Notes: generated by a model from the sequence alone, not told the origin. 64,000 nt of DNA from Pyrenochaeta sp. MPI-SDFR-AT-0127 (GCA_020747015.1 JAGTJM010000067.1:1-64000); one strand, 5' to 3'. Numbered from the stretch's first letter, positions 1-11,400 are shown. Numbers and translations are program-made.

Positions 1-101
1 TTCTTAGACATGATTACCGGTGGGCAGGCGAAGAAGGTGGCCAGTGTAGAGGTATGAGCAGAGTAGTAGTACGCCTTCTCGTTGGCGACCTCAAAGTGCA
101 T
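1..101 (-). CDS. 5' end of an unidentified gene, cut by the window edge
   Basis: A reverse-strand ATG at 101-99 opens 33 codons with no stop up to the window edge. The peptide starts MHFEVANEKAYYYSAHTS and is followed by a hydrophobic stretch. A possible splice donor (GTAATC) starts at 17. I do not recognise the protein. It would be transcribed leftward, in the same direction as the ferredoxin gene to its right. The call rests only on an open frame with plausible composition, so it could be chance. Confidence 0.35.
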   Translation of the reverse strand, partial: MHFEVANEKAYYYSAHTSTLATFFACPPVIMSK

Positions 102-436
102 AGTAACGGCGTTTGGGTGTGCAAAATAGGCAAAGTATGATGTGTCTAAAGGCAATGTTCATGATATCATATATTGTACATGAGTCCTCGACAGACGTCA
201 AGATCTCGTTTTTCGTGTGCTTTGGTCCCACCTGCGAGCGGAGTGCTCATATTATACATGGCGTGCCATCCACTATCCGCTTATGTCCATACCGAATGTT
301 GAATATTCCGAAAACATCGACAGATGCCATCTGGCATGGTTGCACTGATCATAATATGCTTCGTCTTACTCCGAGCTTGTTGAGCGCTCACAAGCCGTTT
401 TTCTTTTCCATCCAGATCCTTCGCCGAACTATGGTC
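102..436. other. Intergenic spacer
   Basis: About 335 bp between the partial gene and the 3' end of the ferredoxin gene. It is AT-leaning. A 112-codon plus-strand frame across it has no recognisable domain and low-complexity usage, so I see no gene here. Confidence 0.5.
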
Positions 437-1123
437 TTACTTGAAGTCTGACGCCTGCAGATTCCTCGTCATGCTCGGCAGCTTCACGACCATGCCGTCC
501 AGCTCCTTGCTCATCTTGACCTGGCAACCCAGCCTTGACGTCTCCGTCAGTCCAAATGCCAGGTCCAGCATGTCGTTCTCCTCATCATCTGGCTCCTCCA
601 TTTTCTCGTAGAATGCCTCGTCTTCGACTATGACGTGACACGTGGAGCATGCACATGAGCCACCACAGGCGCCTTCCATCTCAAGGTCGTTGGCTTGGGC
701 GATATCGAGGAGGTTGTCGCCATCGGCTACGGTGAATGTGTGTGTTTGTGCGTCTTTGTCTATGAACGTAATTGTGCGTCTACAGTGTGTTAGATAGGGG
801 GTAGAATAGCAGTGTATATGAGTCTTGACGTACTCCTCTCCGGGCCGCGGCGGGTCAAGATGGCCATGGCGGGATGCTGGACTCGAGGAAAAGTGCCGTC
901 GATTGCGCAGCCATGAAGGCACAGATGCTCTTGCAAGCCTTGGTCCCTGCTGCAGTAGAGTTGACGGCCTGGAAGCTGCTGGTTTGATGCCATGGCTTAT
1001 CAGAGAGGCCCAATTGCTGGATTGACTCGAAAAAGTTCGGATACCCGATGATGCGCCTCTTGACCCCGCTGACCAGGCTGCCGAGTTCCTCACAGCATTA
1101 ACGCATGTCCTGGACGATGCCAT
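437..1123 (-). CDS. yah1: Mitochondrial [2Fe-2S] ferredoxin (adrenodoxin type, Yah1)
   Basis: Two exons, 1123-834 and 779-437, joined over a 54-bp GTACGT..TAG intron; product 210 aa. The intron length is a multiple of three without a stop, so the raw frame reads through it. The first ~90 residues are basic and Ser/Arg-rich, as in a mitochondrial presequence. The ferredoxin fold follows with the cluster ligands C135, C141 and C144 (C-x5-C-x2-C) and a fourth cysteine in LGCQV near residue 180. Members of the family pass electrons from adrenodoxin reductase to Fe-S cluster assembly and heme A synthesis in the matrix. I chose the start MASSRTCV (1123) over an in-frame ATG at 1264, because only the shorter form begins as a typical presequence. 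Confidence 0.9.
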   Translation of the reverse strand: MASSRTCVNAVRNSAAWSAGSRGASSGIRTFSSQSSNWASLISHGIKPAASRPSTLLQQGPRLARASVPSWLRNRRHFSSSPASRHGHLDPPRPGEEYVKTHIHCYSTPYLTHCRRTITFIDKDAQTHTFTVADGDNLLDIAQANDLEMEGACGGSCACSTCHVIVEDEAFYEKMEEPDDEENDMLDLAFGLTETSRLGCQVKMSKELDGMVVKLPSMTRNLQASDFK

Positions 1124-1381
1124 GGCGACTTGGTTCCAGCACAATACAAGCAAAAGAGCGAGCGCGACGAAGACAAAGTTTGCAGTGTCACCAAACGTTG
1201 CTGGTGAATTCCGCGCTCTGTGAGACGTCGAGAAACATTTGGGGCACGGGCCGCCCAGCGCCACTGACGGAGCCAGAACCTTGAATGCGCATCATGTCTA
1301 GAAAACGACCAGGCACAACATCCGACTGACCGCCCTCAGCATCTCTCAGACATTATTCTTGCCGGATTTCTAGGAGACGCC

Positions 1382-3009
1382 ATGGCGACTTCGCGTGACG
1401 CTCCAAATCCCCTACGACCCTACTACATTCCACCATCCATCGGCCTGCCCCCAGATCTGCCCCAAAACCACTCTTCTTCACCGCCCACATACGCCTCTCG
1501 CAGCACAAAACCAAGTCTGGGCAGCCAGGCACGCGACATCCTCTCAGACCTCGACTATGACTCGTACTTTCCAAACAGCTCGCCCACAGTAGCAGAGCAT
1601 GCGAAGAAATTGCTGGATCAAGCACTGTGGAACTATACTAGCGTGCTGCTCGCCCAGCCATTCGAGGTTGCCAAAACACTACTGCAAATACAAGAAGCAA
1701 GAGGACAGCTACCAGGGCTGAAGATTAGTGGAGACGATTGGGGCAAAAGGAGCAGGCCAGAGAGCTTTGCGAGCGGGAAATTTGAGGATGTATGTGTTTT
1801 GGTCGTTTGACATGTGAAGATCAAGACTAACACAACCAGTATCCTTCAGACGGAGAGTCTGATGAGGACTCACCTGGATACTTTACTTCGACAGCACCAC
1901 GACTACACCAATCCCTTCCACAAACACGCTCTGCATCACGGTCGCAGTCGCCAGGGAAGCGCTCACGGCAGGATGTTCGCAGTCGATCGCGCTCCTTAAC
2001 ACCTACGCGTCCACCCCGGCCGGCATTCCGCAAACTGGAGCTCAAGCGAGGCGACTCTCTCCTCGAAGTGATAGCGCAGCTATGGCAGAAAGAATCTGCG
2101 TGGGGCGTGTGGAAGGCGACAAACTGCACATTCATCTACAACTTTCTCCTCAAGACGACTGAGAGCTGGTTCCGAAGTGCAATATCCGCAATCTTAAATG
2201 TACCGGATCCAGGACTCATGGGCGCAGCAGCAAGCGGCATAGGCGGGCTCGACATAATAGACAGTCCAAATCCACTCATGTCCCTGGGTGTTGCTGTCGC
2301 CGCCACAGCCATCGCTGCCACCATCCTGGCTCCCCTCGATCTCATCCGCACTCGGCTCATCGTCACGCCAATTTCGTCACCCCCACGATCAATATATCCT
2401 TGCCTGAACTTGTTGCCCTCATTCTCTATCGCATCGAATCTCCTGCCTGCAACACTCCTCCACGCCTGCATACCTACCTTGATATCATCCTCTACCCCAC
2501 TGCTTCTCCGCTCAACCCTCAGCATTGACCCAATTCTCACGCCAACCACGTATTCCTTCAGCACTTTCCTCTCATCCACAACCGAACTCTTTATGCGACT
2601 GCCTTTTGAGACTGTACTTCGCCGCGGCCAAGTTGCTGTTCTGCAGGATCAGGAGAACCAGCGTTTAAGTTCCGAGTATCGCACCCTGCCTAGCCATATA
2701 AAGAGCCCTGTGATTGGCATGGAAGACTCAAACATGACTATCAGGAGTTTCAAGACTATCGTCGAACCTGGCCCATATCGGGGCGTATTGGGTACCATGT
2801 GGTATGTCGCCCGGGAGGAGGGCATCACTATCGTGGGTCCCAATGCAGCAAAAGCAGCGAGTGCAAAGTCCATGGGCTTCGAGAGGCCGACCAGAACACG
2901 CAAGGGCCAGGGCATACATGGTCTCTGGAGGGGCTGGAGAGTAGGAGTCTGGGGACTAGTTGGAATCTGGGGCGCTGCTGCCCTGGGAGGCGGCGGTGGA
3001 GAGTTCTGA
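1382..3009 (+). CDS. ugo1: Ugo1-like mitochondrial outer-membrane fusion protein
   Basis: Exons 1382-1789 and 1840-3009 (50-bp intron, GTATGT..CCAG), 525 aa. The N-terminal third is hydrophilic with an RS-rich patch (SRSQSPGKRSR). It is followed by degenerate mitochondrial-carrier repeats: QPFEVAKTLLQIQEA near residue 100 and APLDLIRTRLIVTP in the second half retain the P-x-[DE]-x-x-[KR]-x-[KR] signature. Length, the split by the acidic/RS insert and the degenerate repeats match fungal Ugo1, which links the outer-membrane GTPase Fzo1 to inner-membrane Mgm1 during fusion. Identification is by architecture, so another divergent SLC25 member remains possible. The start is 117 bp from the ferredoxin gap, and both genes have mitochondrial roles. 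Confidence 0.75.
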
Positions 3010-3439
3010 GCTCCAAGCATCTGTTCGAGTAGACGATGCCGGGTATCTTTGGGATTTGTCGTCTGATTCTCTCCTCCTCACGTACATTTTTCGTTCTTGA
3101 TATCCAAGGTTCACTCCACGCTCTACTGGCGAACGTACCTGGCGTTTACTCTTTTGACGAAGTTCACGTAGATACATGTTGTACATATAGTTGGTGTGAA
3201 ATGTGTATTGAAACACTGAATACTATGAGATACTTGATCCATCGCTTTTATGCATATAGTTGTTTGTGATGACTATACTGAATCGCTACTTTGAAGCGGG
3301 TAGAGCATAGCGAAGAGAGATGTGAAGTGTGTTACATGTAAAATGCTGCAGTATAATAGGCTACATGCGAATATTTCTTCGTCACTGAATCGAATCTTAG
3401 CACGACAGCATTCACACACAGCTAATCCTCTATTCATCC
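3010..3439. other. Convergent intergenic spacer
   Basis: About 430 bp between the convergent ends of the Ugo1-like gene and the monooxygenase gene. It is AT-rich and must contain both 3' UTRs. No coding signal seen. Confidence 0.55.
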
Positions 3440-4987
3440 CTATATAATTGTCTCCCCATTCTGCACCAACTCCTCTTCATCTCTCCCCTTGTTCTTCTCT
3501 CTCAAAAACTCCTCAAAATCAAACCCCAGCTCCTTGACCTCTCTGACCCGAAATCTATCGTCCCCCAACTTTCCAAACGCCTGCCGAATCTTCGGAAAAT
3601 GCTCTCGCGCCCAAAATTCCCAGTCGCCCCAGAGAGGAGGCGCCTTGCCAATCGCTGCATTCCCAGCGGCATTTGGGGTATCTGCGCTCAACGCCCACCG
3701 CGCCATGGTGTTGATGTAGTTGCCGTCCTTGGGGAACGGGAGAAGGTGGAAGTTGCGCCCATTGCCCATTTCAGCCTCCACGCTGGATTCCCAGGCTTGC
3801 ATTGTGGAGAGGCTGGGGAGCGGGAGGCGGCCGGCGTAGACGCGGGCGAGGACGGCGGCTTGGACTTCAGCGACGGGGAAGGGGATGACGCGCTGATTGA
3901 GGGCGAGGAAGGATAGCGAGGGACGGGGATGATAGAATAAATGCTGATATGTGTAATTGACGTGGCTTCCGTCTGTGATTAGTTTGGGCTCTACGTCCTC
4001 TAGAAATGGCAGGTTGTAGAAATATCCTGTTGCGAATACTATTGCGTCAATGTCGTTTGATATACTCCCGTCTTCGAACTGCACTCCACGCGATTCCGGC
4101 AGGAAGCGTGCAATGGGGCGTACCTCCTGCCGCCGGTGGTCTGCAACGCCGTGGGATTTGGAGAATAGTGATTCAGAGCGAGTTGACCAGAGGAGCGGCT
4201 GTTCACAGTACGGGGCAATCTGGTTGCTGATGTCTGAGCCAGAGGCGGAGTTTCCTACAACAATGACTTTCTTTCCTTCAAATTCTTCAGGCCGCCGGTA
4301 GTACTTTGAGTGCGAGATACGGCCTGGATGGAGCTTGGTCCACTCCTTGATTTGCGGCATGTTGGGTATGTAGGGGACGATGAAATGGCCATTTGCTACT
4401 ATCACGGCATCAAATTCTTCTGTTCTCTGCTCTTTCGACCGAATGTTCTTGCTCGTGACTAACCACCCAGTGTTGCTAGGACCTGTCGGGACCACGTTGA
4501 GGACCTGTGACTCGTACTGGACCAAGTCCTGTACATCCCTGCCGTACTCCTTGATGTATTGCAATACAGTCTCGTGTTTCGGAAAGAGTTGGCTATCTTC
4601 TGGCCAGTCAAGGTCCTGGAAGCCCATCAGGCCACGCGGAATGTTCGTTTCTAGTTTTTCGTACATTGGTGACAAGAAAGAGGGCTCATCGTGTGGGTCG
4701 TTTGAGCCATTTGTAATACCGACTCCATTGGAGATGTGGTTCTTTCGTCGCCAGTCTGGATTTTGCTGACCTTGATGCGGGTTTTCTTGTGGTATGCTGA
4801 ATAGATTCTCATCTCGTTGATCGCCGGTATATGTCCAGATTCCACCAGGTCCACTACGCTGCTCGAATAGCACAATTTTGTCGAATGCCTTCTCAGCACG
4901 CAGATATTTGGCAGCAATTACACCAGATGGTCCGGCGCCTACTATGGCGATAGTTCTCGCTCTAATAGCTATATCTTCGGTAGTCAT
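3440..4987 (-). CDS. FAD/NADPH flavin-containing monooxygenase
   Basis: Single exon, 515 aa from the ATG at 4987. The FAD Rossmann motif GAGPSG is at residues 17-22, the NADPH motif GNSASG at 245-250, and the late FATGY segment at 318-322 is followed by YNLPFL. This order is that of class B flavin monooxygenases (FMO-like), which oxygenate soft nucleophiles such as thiols or amines. The FMO fingerprint hexapeptide is not strictly kept, and the substrate cannot be read from the sequence. An in-frame ATG at 5110 would add 41 residues ahead of the Rossmann strand that are unlike the family, so I start at 4987. It is divergent from the Ca3427-like gene with a ~460-bp shared upstream region. Confidence 0.85.
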   Translation of the reverse strand: MTTEDIAIRARTIAIVGAGPSGVIAAKYLRAEKAFDKIVLFEQRSGPGGIWTYTGDQRDENLFSIPQENPHQGQQNPDWRRKNHISNGVGITNGSNDPHDEPSFLSPMYEKLETNIPRGLMGFQDLDWPEDSQLFPKHETVLQYIKEYGRDVQDLVQYESQVLNVVPTGPSNTGWLVTSKNIRSKEQRTEEFDAVIVANGHFIVPYIPNMPQIKEWTKLHPGRISHSKYYRRPEEFEGKKVIVVGNSASGSDISNQIAPYCEQPLLWSTRSESLFSKSHGVADHRRQEVRPIARFLPESRGVQFEDGSISNDIDAIVFATGYFYNLPFLEDVEPKLITDGSHVNYTYQHLFYHPRPSLSFLALNQRVIPFPVAEVQAAVLARVYAGRLPLPSLSTMQAWESSVEAEMGNGRNFHLLPFPKDGNYINTMARWALSADTPNAAGNAAIGKAPPLWGDWEFWAREHFPKIRQAFGKLGDDRFRVREVKELGFDFEEFLREKNKGRDEEELVQNGETII

Positions 4988-5450
4988 TGTGATAGTGGTA
5001 TAGGAAGAATTTACTGGCATATAATATGGTCGACCAAGTCTATGATGGCGGGGCGTAAAAAGAACGGACACAGTACATCTAGGGTATCTAAAAATAGGAA
5101 TATAAAGCATGCACCTCTATGATGACATGGCGTAAAGGAATGGGGTGATCTTGCAATAGAAAAACTGGCGTCCAAGAGCGATGTTCGGAGCCAGTCGGAA
5201 AGGATTCGGAACCAAACGAGGCTGATGTGGCCCATGCTCCCTAATTGCTCCCAATTGCATCAAGGTGTATGGAATTGAATGTATGATTCCCAACACCAGC
5301 ACAACATCTGCCAGAATTTTCCCGTTGCCGCATATCCTTAATCACAGACGAGCAAATCGCCAGCTGGGCCGTTGTGATTTGAGTCTGGGCACACCCACAT
5401 TTTGGACCATCGGCCTCTTTTATCCCACCTTTGACCAGCACCACCGAGCA
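4988..5450. other. Shared divergent promoter region
   Basis: About 460 bp between two divergently transcribed starts (4987 minus and 5451 plus). No canonical TATA box in the right place for the plus-strand gene; no other motif that I would defend. Confidence 0.5.
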
Positions 5451-6519
5451 ATGCTCCGCACACTGCGGGTCGCGCGGTTCCCCTCAGTCTTTCGACCAAA
5501 TCGCAGCTTTTCGACAAACAGTGCAGCCATGGCCCCACTACGAATTGGTTTCGTACCAGGTTGGTGCTTCATAGCAATGTGGTGCGCAAAGCTAATGTCT
5601 CGCAGAACACTTCTCGACCCCCCTCGAGTTCGCGAAGAAGCACTACGGCCTTGATTCGAAACTCTTACCTTTCCCTTCCGGAACGGGCCACATGGTCACA
5701 GCACTACAGTCTGGCGAAATCGACATAGGAGTTGGTCTTACTGAGGGCTGGATAGCGGCGCTAGGCAAGGCGCAAGCAGCGAAAGAGGACGCGGGCTTCC
5801 GAGTAGTGGGAACTTATGTGGAGACGCCGCTTTGCTGGGCAATCTCATCTGGTGCACGACGAGAGGAGCTGACTAGCGTACAAGACCTGAAGGGCAAGAA
5901 GGTTGGCGTGTCCCGGATAGGAAGCGGCAGCTATGTCATGAGCTTTGTGCTGGCAGATCAGCAGGGCTGGCTAGACACTTCATCCGACAAACCACCATTT
6001 GCTGTCGAGGTCCTCAATACTTTTGCAAACCTGCGCGATGGTGTCAACAACAGCACGGCGGACTTCTTCATGTGGGAACATTTCACATCAAAACGCTACT
6101 ACGACAATGGCGAGATTAAGCGAATTGGCGAGATCTACACTCCGTGGTCATCATGGAAAATTGTTGCCGTAAACGACCTCCTCCACCCACCGAACTGGAG
6201 CTCAACGCCCAATGCAAGCAAACCTGCCCTCAAGGACGAATTAGAAGACGCTCTTCAGAAGATCAACAAGGGCGTGAAGCATTTCGAAGAGAACCAGGAT
6301 GAGGCGGTTCAGTACATCAGCACAAAGCTAGACTACTCAGAAGAGGACGCGCGGGAGTGGTTGAAGACTGTTCGCTTCGCACATGATGTGAGAGGCGTCG
6401 ATCGTGAGGTAGTCCACAAGACTGTTGGCATATTGCAGAAAGCAGGTGTACTTGGCGATCAAGTCGACCAGACGGCAATGATAGGGCTCGAACGCAGCGA
6501 GGCTGTAAAGTGGGTGTAG
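5451..6519 (+). CDS. Ca3427-like periplasmic-binding-protein-fold (PBP2) protein
   Basis: Exons 5451-5559 and 5606-6519 (46-bp intron), 340 aa. The N-terminus (MLRTLRVARFPSVFRP, then SFSTNSAA) looks like a mitochondrial presequence. The mature part begins LRIGFVPEHFSTPLEFAKKH, followed by PFPSGTGHM and an EIDIGVGLTEGW motif. This is the pattern of the fungal Ca3427-like family, an ABC-transporter substrate-binding (type 2 PBP) fold without a partner transporter; it resembles ThiY/NMT1-type proteins. The ligand is unknown, possibly a pyrimidine or sulfonate-like small molecule by analogy. The splice join restores EHFSTPLEF exactly, which supports the intron call. There are no ABC transporter subunits nearby, as usual for fungi. 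Confidence 0.8.
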
Positions 6520-7691
6520 GCCGCCAGCTTGATCCGCACCTTTTCAGAGCCACACTCTGGTCATTGTTGCTCAGATGGATCTTCGAGACGTTGGTCAAAA
6601 ATGGCTTTTTCTTTCTGGATCAACTTAGCCCAAGACACCTGTGGCCTATGTCCAATACAGCCACAGCTTGTACTTTGGCCATGTCAACATGTACAATGCG
6701 TTACTCTTTAGAGACTGCATCCTCCACAAAAGACAGACCATGCAGATACCTTACTGTGTGCACTATAAGCATACTTCAAATCAAGAAGAGCTTCGTCCGT
6801 CAGTCCTCGATTGACAGTCTGATGCCCGCATCTGTACTCGGAGTCTCATCTTCCTTCCCGTGACTGATCAAGCCACGAAGATGCCACTCTGAGAGATCCG
6901 TTTTTAGCGACTTCCACGCTGTGCCGGTCCTTCTACCTACCTAGTGTCATCGAGATACTGGGCGCGGCCTGCGAAGGAGATACCGCAGATGGGCAGCCAG
7001 AAGTCCATGGCGATTTGGAAGTTAATTCTCAAGGCGGCGTTGACTGAGTAAGGAATGCGCTCTTGGTATGTACAGAAGTAGACTGGGGGCACGTGAACCC
7101 TCTGGTTATCCTAACAACGGAGGATTTGCCATACCTTACTGTGAGATGCTGATTGCGAGGTGAGTCGAGGGGTCTGATTGAAGAGGAAGAGCGTTCAGAA
7201 CCAAATGGTACGGTAACGGCTCATTCTTCTCTAGATTATAGTTGTAATACAGGCGTTACGCGGTCTTGGCCGAGGCGACACATATCTCTTGATTTGGCCA
7301 TGTGTATGTTTTGGTATCTGACAAGCGCCACATTGATGCAGTGCATACTTTTTTGGCTTCTTAGTTGCAACTCCAGGAACTGAATCTGCTTGAGTTGGAA
7401 TGTAGGATGCGAGTATTGTTGCTCTCAAGGATCCCTTTGAGCAATTAGGTCAAGATGCGGTGCGTAGTCAGATGTTCCGAGGAATGACGTAGCACCACGA
7501 AAAGCGCGCGAAAAGGCGCCCCCCGAAATCCAAGGAAGTGGGGTACGAGTGCCCACTTTCTGCAGGCGTTTACCACGTGAACCCAGTACCTGCAGCGGTA
7601 TGACTAAAACTGACGATCAGGTTCAGGTACTCTGCTAGCGCCCAGTCTTGCCTTCAGATCTTTATAAGACCATCATCTACCCCGGCCCAGG
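6520..7691. other. Spacer with one coding-like fragment
   Basis: About 1.17 kb before the MFS gene. Nothing recognisable except the reverse-strand segment at 6937-7101, listed separately. A TTTATAAGA element at 7661-7669 lies only ~25 bp before the MFS start, closer than a TATA box would be expected. Confidence 0.45.
6937..7101 (-). other. Coding-like exon or gene remnant, unidentified
   Basis: A 54-codon open segment on the minus strand ends in TAG at 6939-6937. It reads RVHVPPVYFCTYQERIPYSV, and later AMDFWLPICGISFAGRAQYL: a low-repeat, aromatic-rich peptide unlike random sequence. It is preceded by an acceptor (ATAACCAG) and a GTAAGG donor 38 bp upstream. Its end also overlaps a GTAGGT donor, so it might continue into another exon. 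No start codon is in frame. It may be an exon of a small gene or a relic. Confidence 0.25.
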
Positions 7692-9174
7692 ATGGCACGA
7701 CGCACACCAGCCCCGAACCAGTGGATCCCCGCATCTTCAGAGACAGCAGCAAGGATGGCGAATGAAAGGCAACCGCTGTTGAGGAGCAGTACGGATGAGC
7801 GCGTGAGGATTTCAGGGCCGCCAGCACATGAAGTCACGACAAGCGCAGAGGACCATACTGATTACCCGATTGATCATGGATCCGTGGCTTGGATGCAAGT
7901 TCTTGGAGGATTCATCCTGTTTGCAAACAGTTGGTGAGTAATAGCCAGTGGTTGGGCAATTTTCGCGAATCTGTGCTGATCGTCCTAGGGGACTACCAAA
8001 CGCGTTTGGAGTGTTCCAAACCTACTACGTTGACTCGTTAATGCCAGATCGGGATGCAGCTTCAATCGCATGGATTGGTTCAATCCAGCTCTTCTTCACC
8101 ACAATTGGGTGTCTACCCGGCGGTATACTTCTCGATCGTGGGTATCTCAAGAGCATCATCGCTGTCGGCACCGTGCTAGAAATCATGGGTCTTATTCTCA
8201 CCTCATTCTTCAAGGGTTTCTGGTCCATCCTTTTCGCTCAAGGAGTCTGCATGGGCATCGGCAGTGGCCTCATGGCACTTATTCCAGTCGCTGTCCTGGC
8301 CATGTTCTTCGAGAAAAAGAGAATGTTGGCTACAGGACTTGCATCAACTGGCGCCAGCGTCGCAGGTATTGCATACACACTCTCTATGCGCTCACTCTTT
8401 GTGAGCATCGGCTTTGCCTGGGCTGTTCGCATCTTTGCCCTCATCATCTTGATAACGAACCTTGTCGCCTTCGTGGTCATGCGACTACAGCTGCAGTATG
8501 GATCCAAGGGCTCGAAGTTCGGTCTACATCACTTCAAGGACTACCCATACACAGTTTTCGTCGTCGCATTTACACTGTTTGTGGCATCCTCGTTTGTGCC
8601 GTTCTTCTTCATCCAGGAGTATGCCATTAATCTGGGCGTGGACAAGGATATGGCATTTAATCTGCTTAGCATCATGAACGCTGCAAATATTTTTGGACGC
8701 TTTGTGCCAAATTACATCGCTGATAGGTAAGCGCACCAGAACGTTTATCAACTGTAAACTCACATTGGCAGATATGGCGGAGTCAACACTCTCCTTCCCC
8801 TAAGCGTGGCATGCATCGTCACTCTTTGCCTGCTCCCCCTCGCACAAACCTTATCCTCTCTCATTGCGATCAGCATCGTCTATGGCTTCTTATCGGGCGG
8901 CGTCATCATCATACCCGGACCTACTATTACCGACTTGTCGCCGAATAACGCAGAAATGGGGGTTCGATTGGGTTTAGCATATCTCGTTGCTTCGTTTGGT
9001 GGTCTTCTCGGCAACCCATTGACCGGTGCAATCAAAGGTGACGGGAAGAGTACCGTGCTAAATTTCAGCGGCGTATGGTTTTGCGCTGCGGCGATCATGG
9101 GAGCTGGCGTTGTTGCGCTGGTAGCGACGAGATGGTTGAAGTTGGGGAGTGCGTGGGCCGTTGGACGGGTATAA
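7692..9174 (+). CDS. MFS transporter, monocarboxylate porter-like (MCT/Mch type)
   Basis: Exons 7692-7933, 7989-8726 and 8772-9174; 460 aa; the frame closes across both introns (55 and 45 bp). After a ~60-residue hydrophilic N-terminus come about 12 hydrophobic segments. The first helix carries the split motif SW-GLPNAFGVFQTYY, characteristic of fungal MCT-family porters, and loop 2-3 has GGILLDRGY. The family moves monocarboxylates or riboflavin-like solutes through the plasma membrane; the substrate cannot be deduced. The N-terminus has an acidic-dileucine-like ERQPLL, which could act in trafficking. No neighbouring enzyme suggests a pathway. Confidence 0.85.
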
Positions 9175-11400
9175 ATGCTTTGAGCATGATGGCATGTTAG
9201 AATGCGTGGCATTGTTCAGGTCATGTATAATGTCTATTTACAAATACCAATTGAACTGACGTTATAAATCACCATGAACTGTCTGCTATGGTCCCTTGGT
9301 CCTGGTCTGGACGCAATAAGCAACCAGCCATGCGTCCAACTCATTTGCGACGAGGTGGCTAAATTCAATCAATTAATGAAAGCCAAATTCAAATACCATC
9401 TGCTCCATCACATACACTTTTCACAACTGGAACTTTGCGGATCAGTCCGTCGCACCCGAGAAGTTTGATGCGCTACAAAGGGATGGGGAACTGGAAGATG
9501 CATGAGTGGGCGGAAAAGAAGATCCCAGTGAAGATGTTTTGTTATGAACGACCTTTCGAGTTTCTTTTTTCTACGTGGCTTTCCTCCTCCGCTGGTTTCG
9601 AGGCAGTGTATTATATTCTTCTTCTGGACGAGACATAATGATCGGGTTCAGAGCACTTGTGCCGAGACCCGAGGGACCTATTTGTTGTTTACTTGTGATT
9701 CCATGGTCCCACAAAGCCCACAAGTGATCAAATCACTGGTTTCTGTAATCAATATGGATTTTCCGTACGTTTCCATGTGCTGGTGCATGTCACACAGAAG
9801 TTCATAATTCAGAAATCAATGCGTTCTGTCGTCTATTGCTTTCACTAAGCAACAGATCCACCAATAATTTCCGCGAATCTATACTGGTACATATTAGCTT
9901 CGAGGCATCGTGTCCTCGTGTACTTCCTAAAAGAAATTGTTCGCAAACCAAAGGTTTTGAAAACTTTTGGCCTATATCTGATTGCTACTGTCTCACTTTT
10001 GAGAGAAAGGTCCGCGGTCGACATAGATCTTGTGGACACTTGGCCAATCATGTAGTTGGATAATTGAACGATGGTGGGCTTGAGGAAAGAAATAGTATAA
10101 CACTGAAAAATGGGGGTCTCAGTGAATCGGTCGAGAGGAAGGCGGAATGCATATATTTCGGTACCAGAAGCCGCCAAATGCAATGTCAGCCGCCAAATTC
10201 TAATTATATGGACTCTAGCCGACCACGACATATGCGCAAAGGTTTAATCGCTCCAACTCAAGCCATCCACCATTGTCCAGTACGGGCCGTTTCTCGTGGC
10301 AGTGTCTACAAGCACTTGGTCGAACACTAGTTCATCAATGTGAAAGGCCCTACACGAGATTTACCAGTTGTAATGCTAGTCTGTGTCCTTCTTATCTTGA
10401 TGTTGCTGCATTCTAAACAGGGCTCCATGCGGCCAAGGCCCCCCTACGAGATTACTTTGCTTTTCCACTGAATCCGCTTTCGAAGTGAAGTACATTCTCG
10501 AATGTTCAGTTCCTTGCCCCCTGACTATTACTAAATCTGAACCAGGGAAGATACCAGCTTCACTACGCTATGTAGGCGAGATGGAAAACTACAGTCCGGA
10601 CAAAGTGGTGTGATAAAACTCGCGCAAATACCTTCTCATTTTGTCTGAAATACGATGGTCATAGTCATGATCATTTTGACAATTCTGTACCTTGATTGTA
10701 CACAATCGAACCCCTGCTTGGGACTGGAGCTATTTGTAAGGTCAAGAAGTGCTCGGCTTACCTTGATCAATGTAATGTGAAAATCGATTTTATAGTGCGC
10801 GTGTCATTGATCCACTACTTTTGTCTGCTTCGCTATATTGCAATACATAGAAGACGTAGTCATGAAACAACGGTATTGTTGAATCCAAAAACAACCTCGA
10901 AACGTGTCTCCTATCACTAGATTTTAAGGATCTGCCCATGCGACCAAAGCATCGGTCCTTCGGCTCTAAAATTATAGTGCGACCCGCTGTTTTTGCTGAA
11001 ATGCTTGTCTTTTTTGTCCCAGCTCTCGGGTGCCCCAAAGGGCGAAGATACGCGTAGGGAGCTCGAACGTTCGACTAGAGGATCTTCACTAACGATTACT
11101 TTAGACTGTGGAATTTGCGGAGAAAATGCTGCATCACAAATGACGAGTTAATGTACGGAGATGAAGTCCGTGGCGAAAGTGGAATAGCCGGATAGCGCTT
11201 GCGGGGTACGTGCCCAAATGTGCGCGCTGCGAGAGTAATACATTCCCGTCTACCCGGCGCGCTGCCGTTTAGAAACCGGGTTTTAGTATCGATCGCCGTG
11301 CCAGATGCAAGTAGATTCCGTGTGCAAGACTATAAAAGCGTCGAAGGTAGTTGTGACTTGAGAAATCGCACCTAATCATCTCCCCCAAGGCATTGCCACC
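9175..11400. other. 2.2-kb gene-poor region
   Basis: No frame here has recognisable domains. The longest (minus strand 10231-9845, 128 codons) has no family resemblance and unusual composition. I see no tRNA, terminal inverted repeats or transposase remnants. The right end is the promoter of the CE1 esterase. Confidence 0.5.
11201..11337 (+). promoter_or_regulatory. Putative promoter elements of the CE1 esterase (CreA-like site and TATA box)
   Basis: TATAAAA at 11331-11337 lies 64 bp before the ATG at 11401, which sits in a good context (GCCACCATG). GCGGGG at 11201-11206 fits the carbon-catabolite repressor CreA consensus SYGGRG. A six-base match is weak evidence alone; it fits because acetylxylan esterase genes are usually glucose-repressed. 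I found no GGCTAA (XlnR) site in this promoter. Confidence 0.4.

Noticed and set aside
9845..10231. 128-codon minus-strand open frame in the gene-poor region
   Set aside because: No domain resemblance, no splice context, composition unlike the real genes around it.
11201..11337. XlnR (GGCTAA) site in the CE1 promoter
   Set aside because: Searched both strands of ~400 bp upstream by eye and found none; only the CreA-like site and a TATA box.
9175..11400. Transposon or LTR remnant
   Set aside because: No terminal inverted or direct repeats, no transposase or reverse-transcriptase motifs seen.
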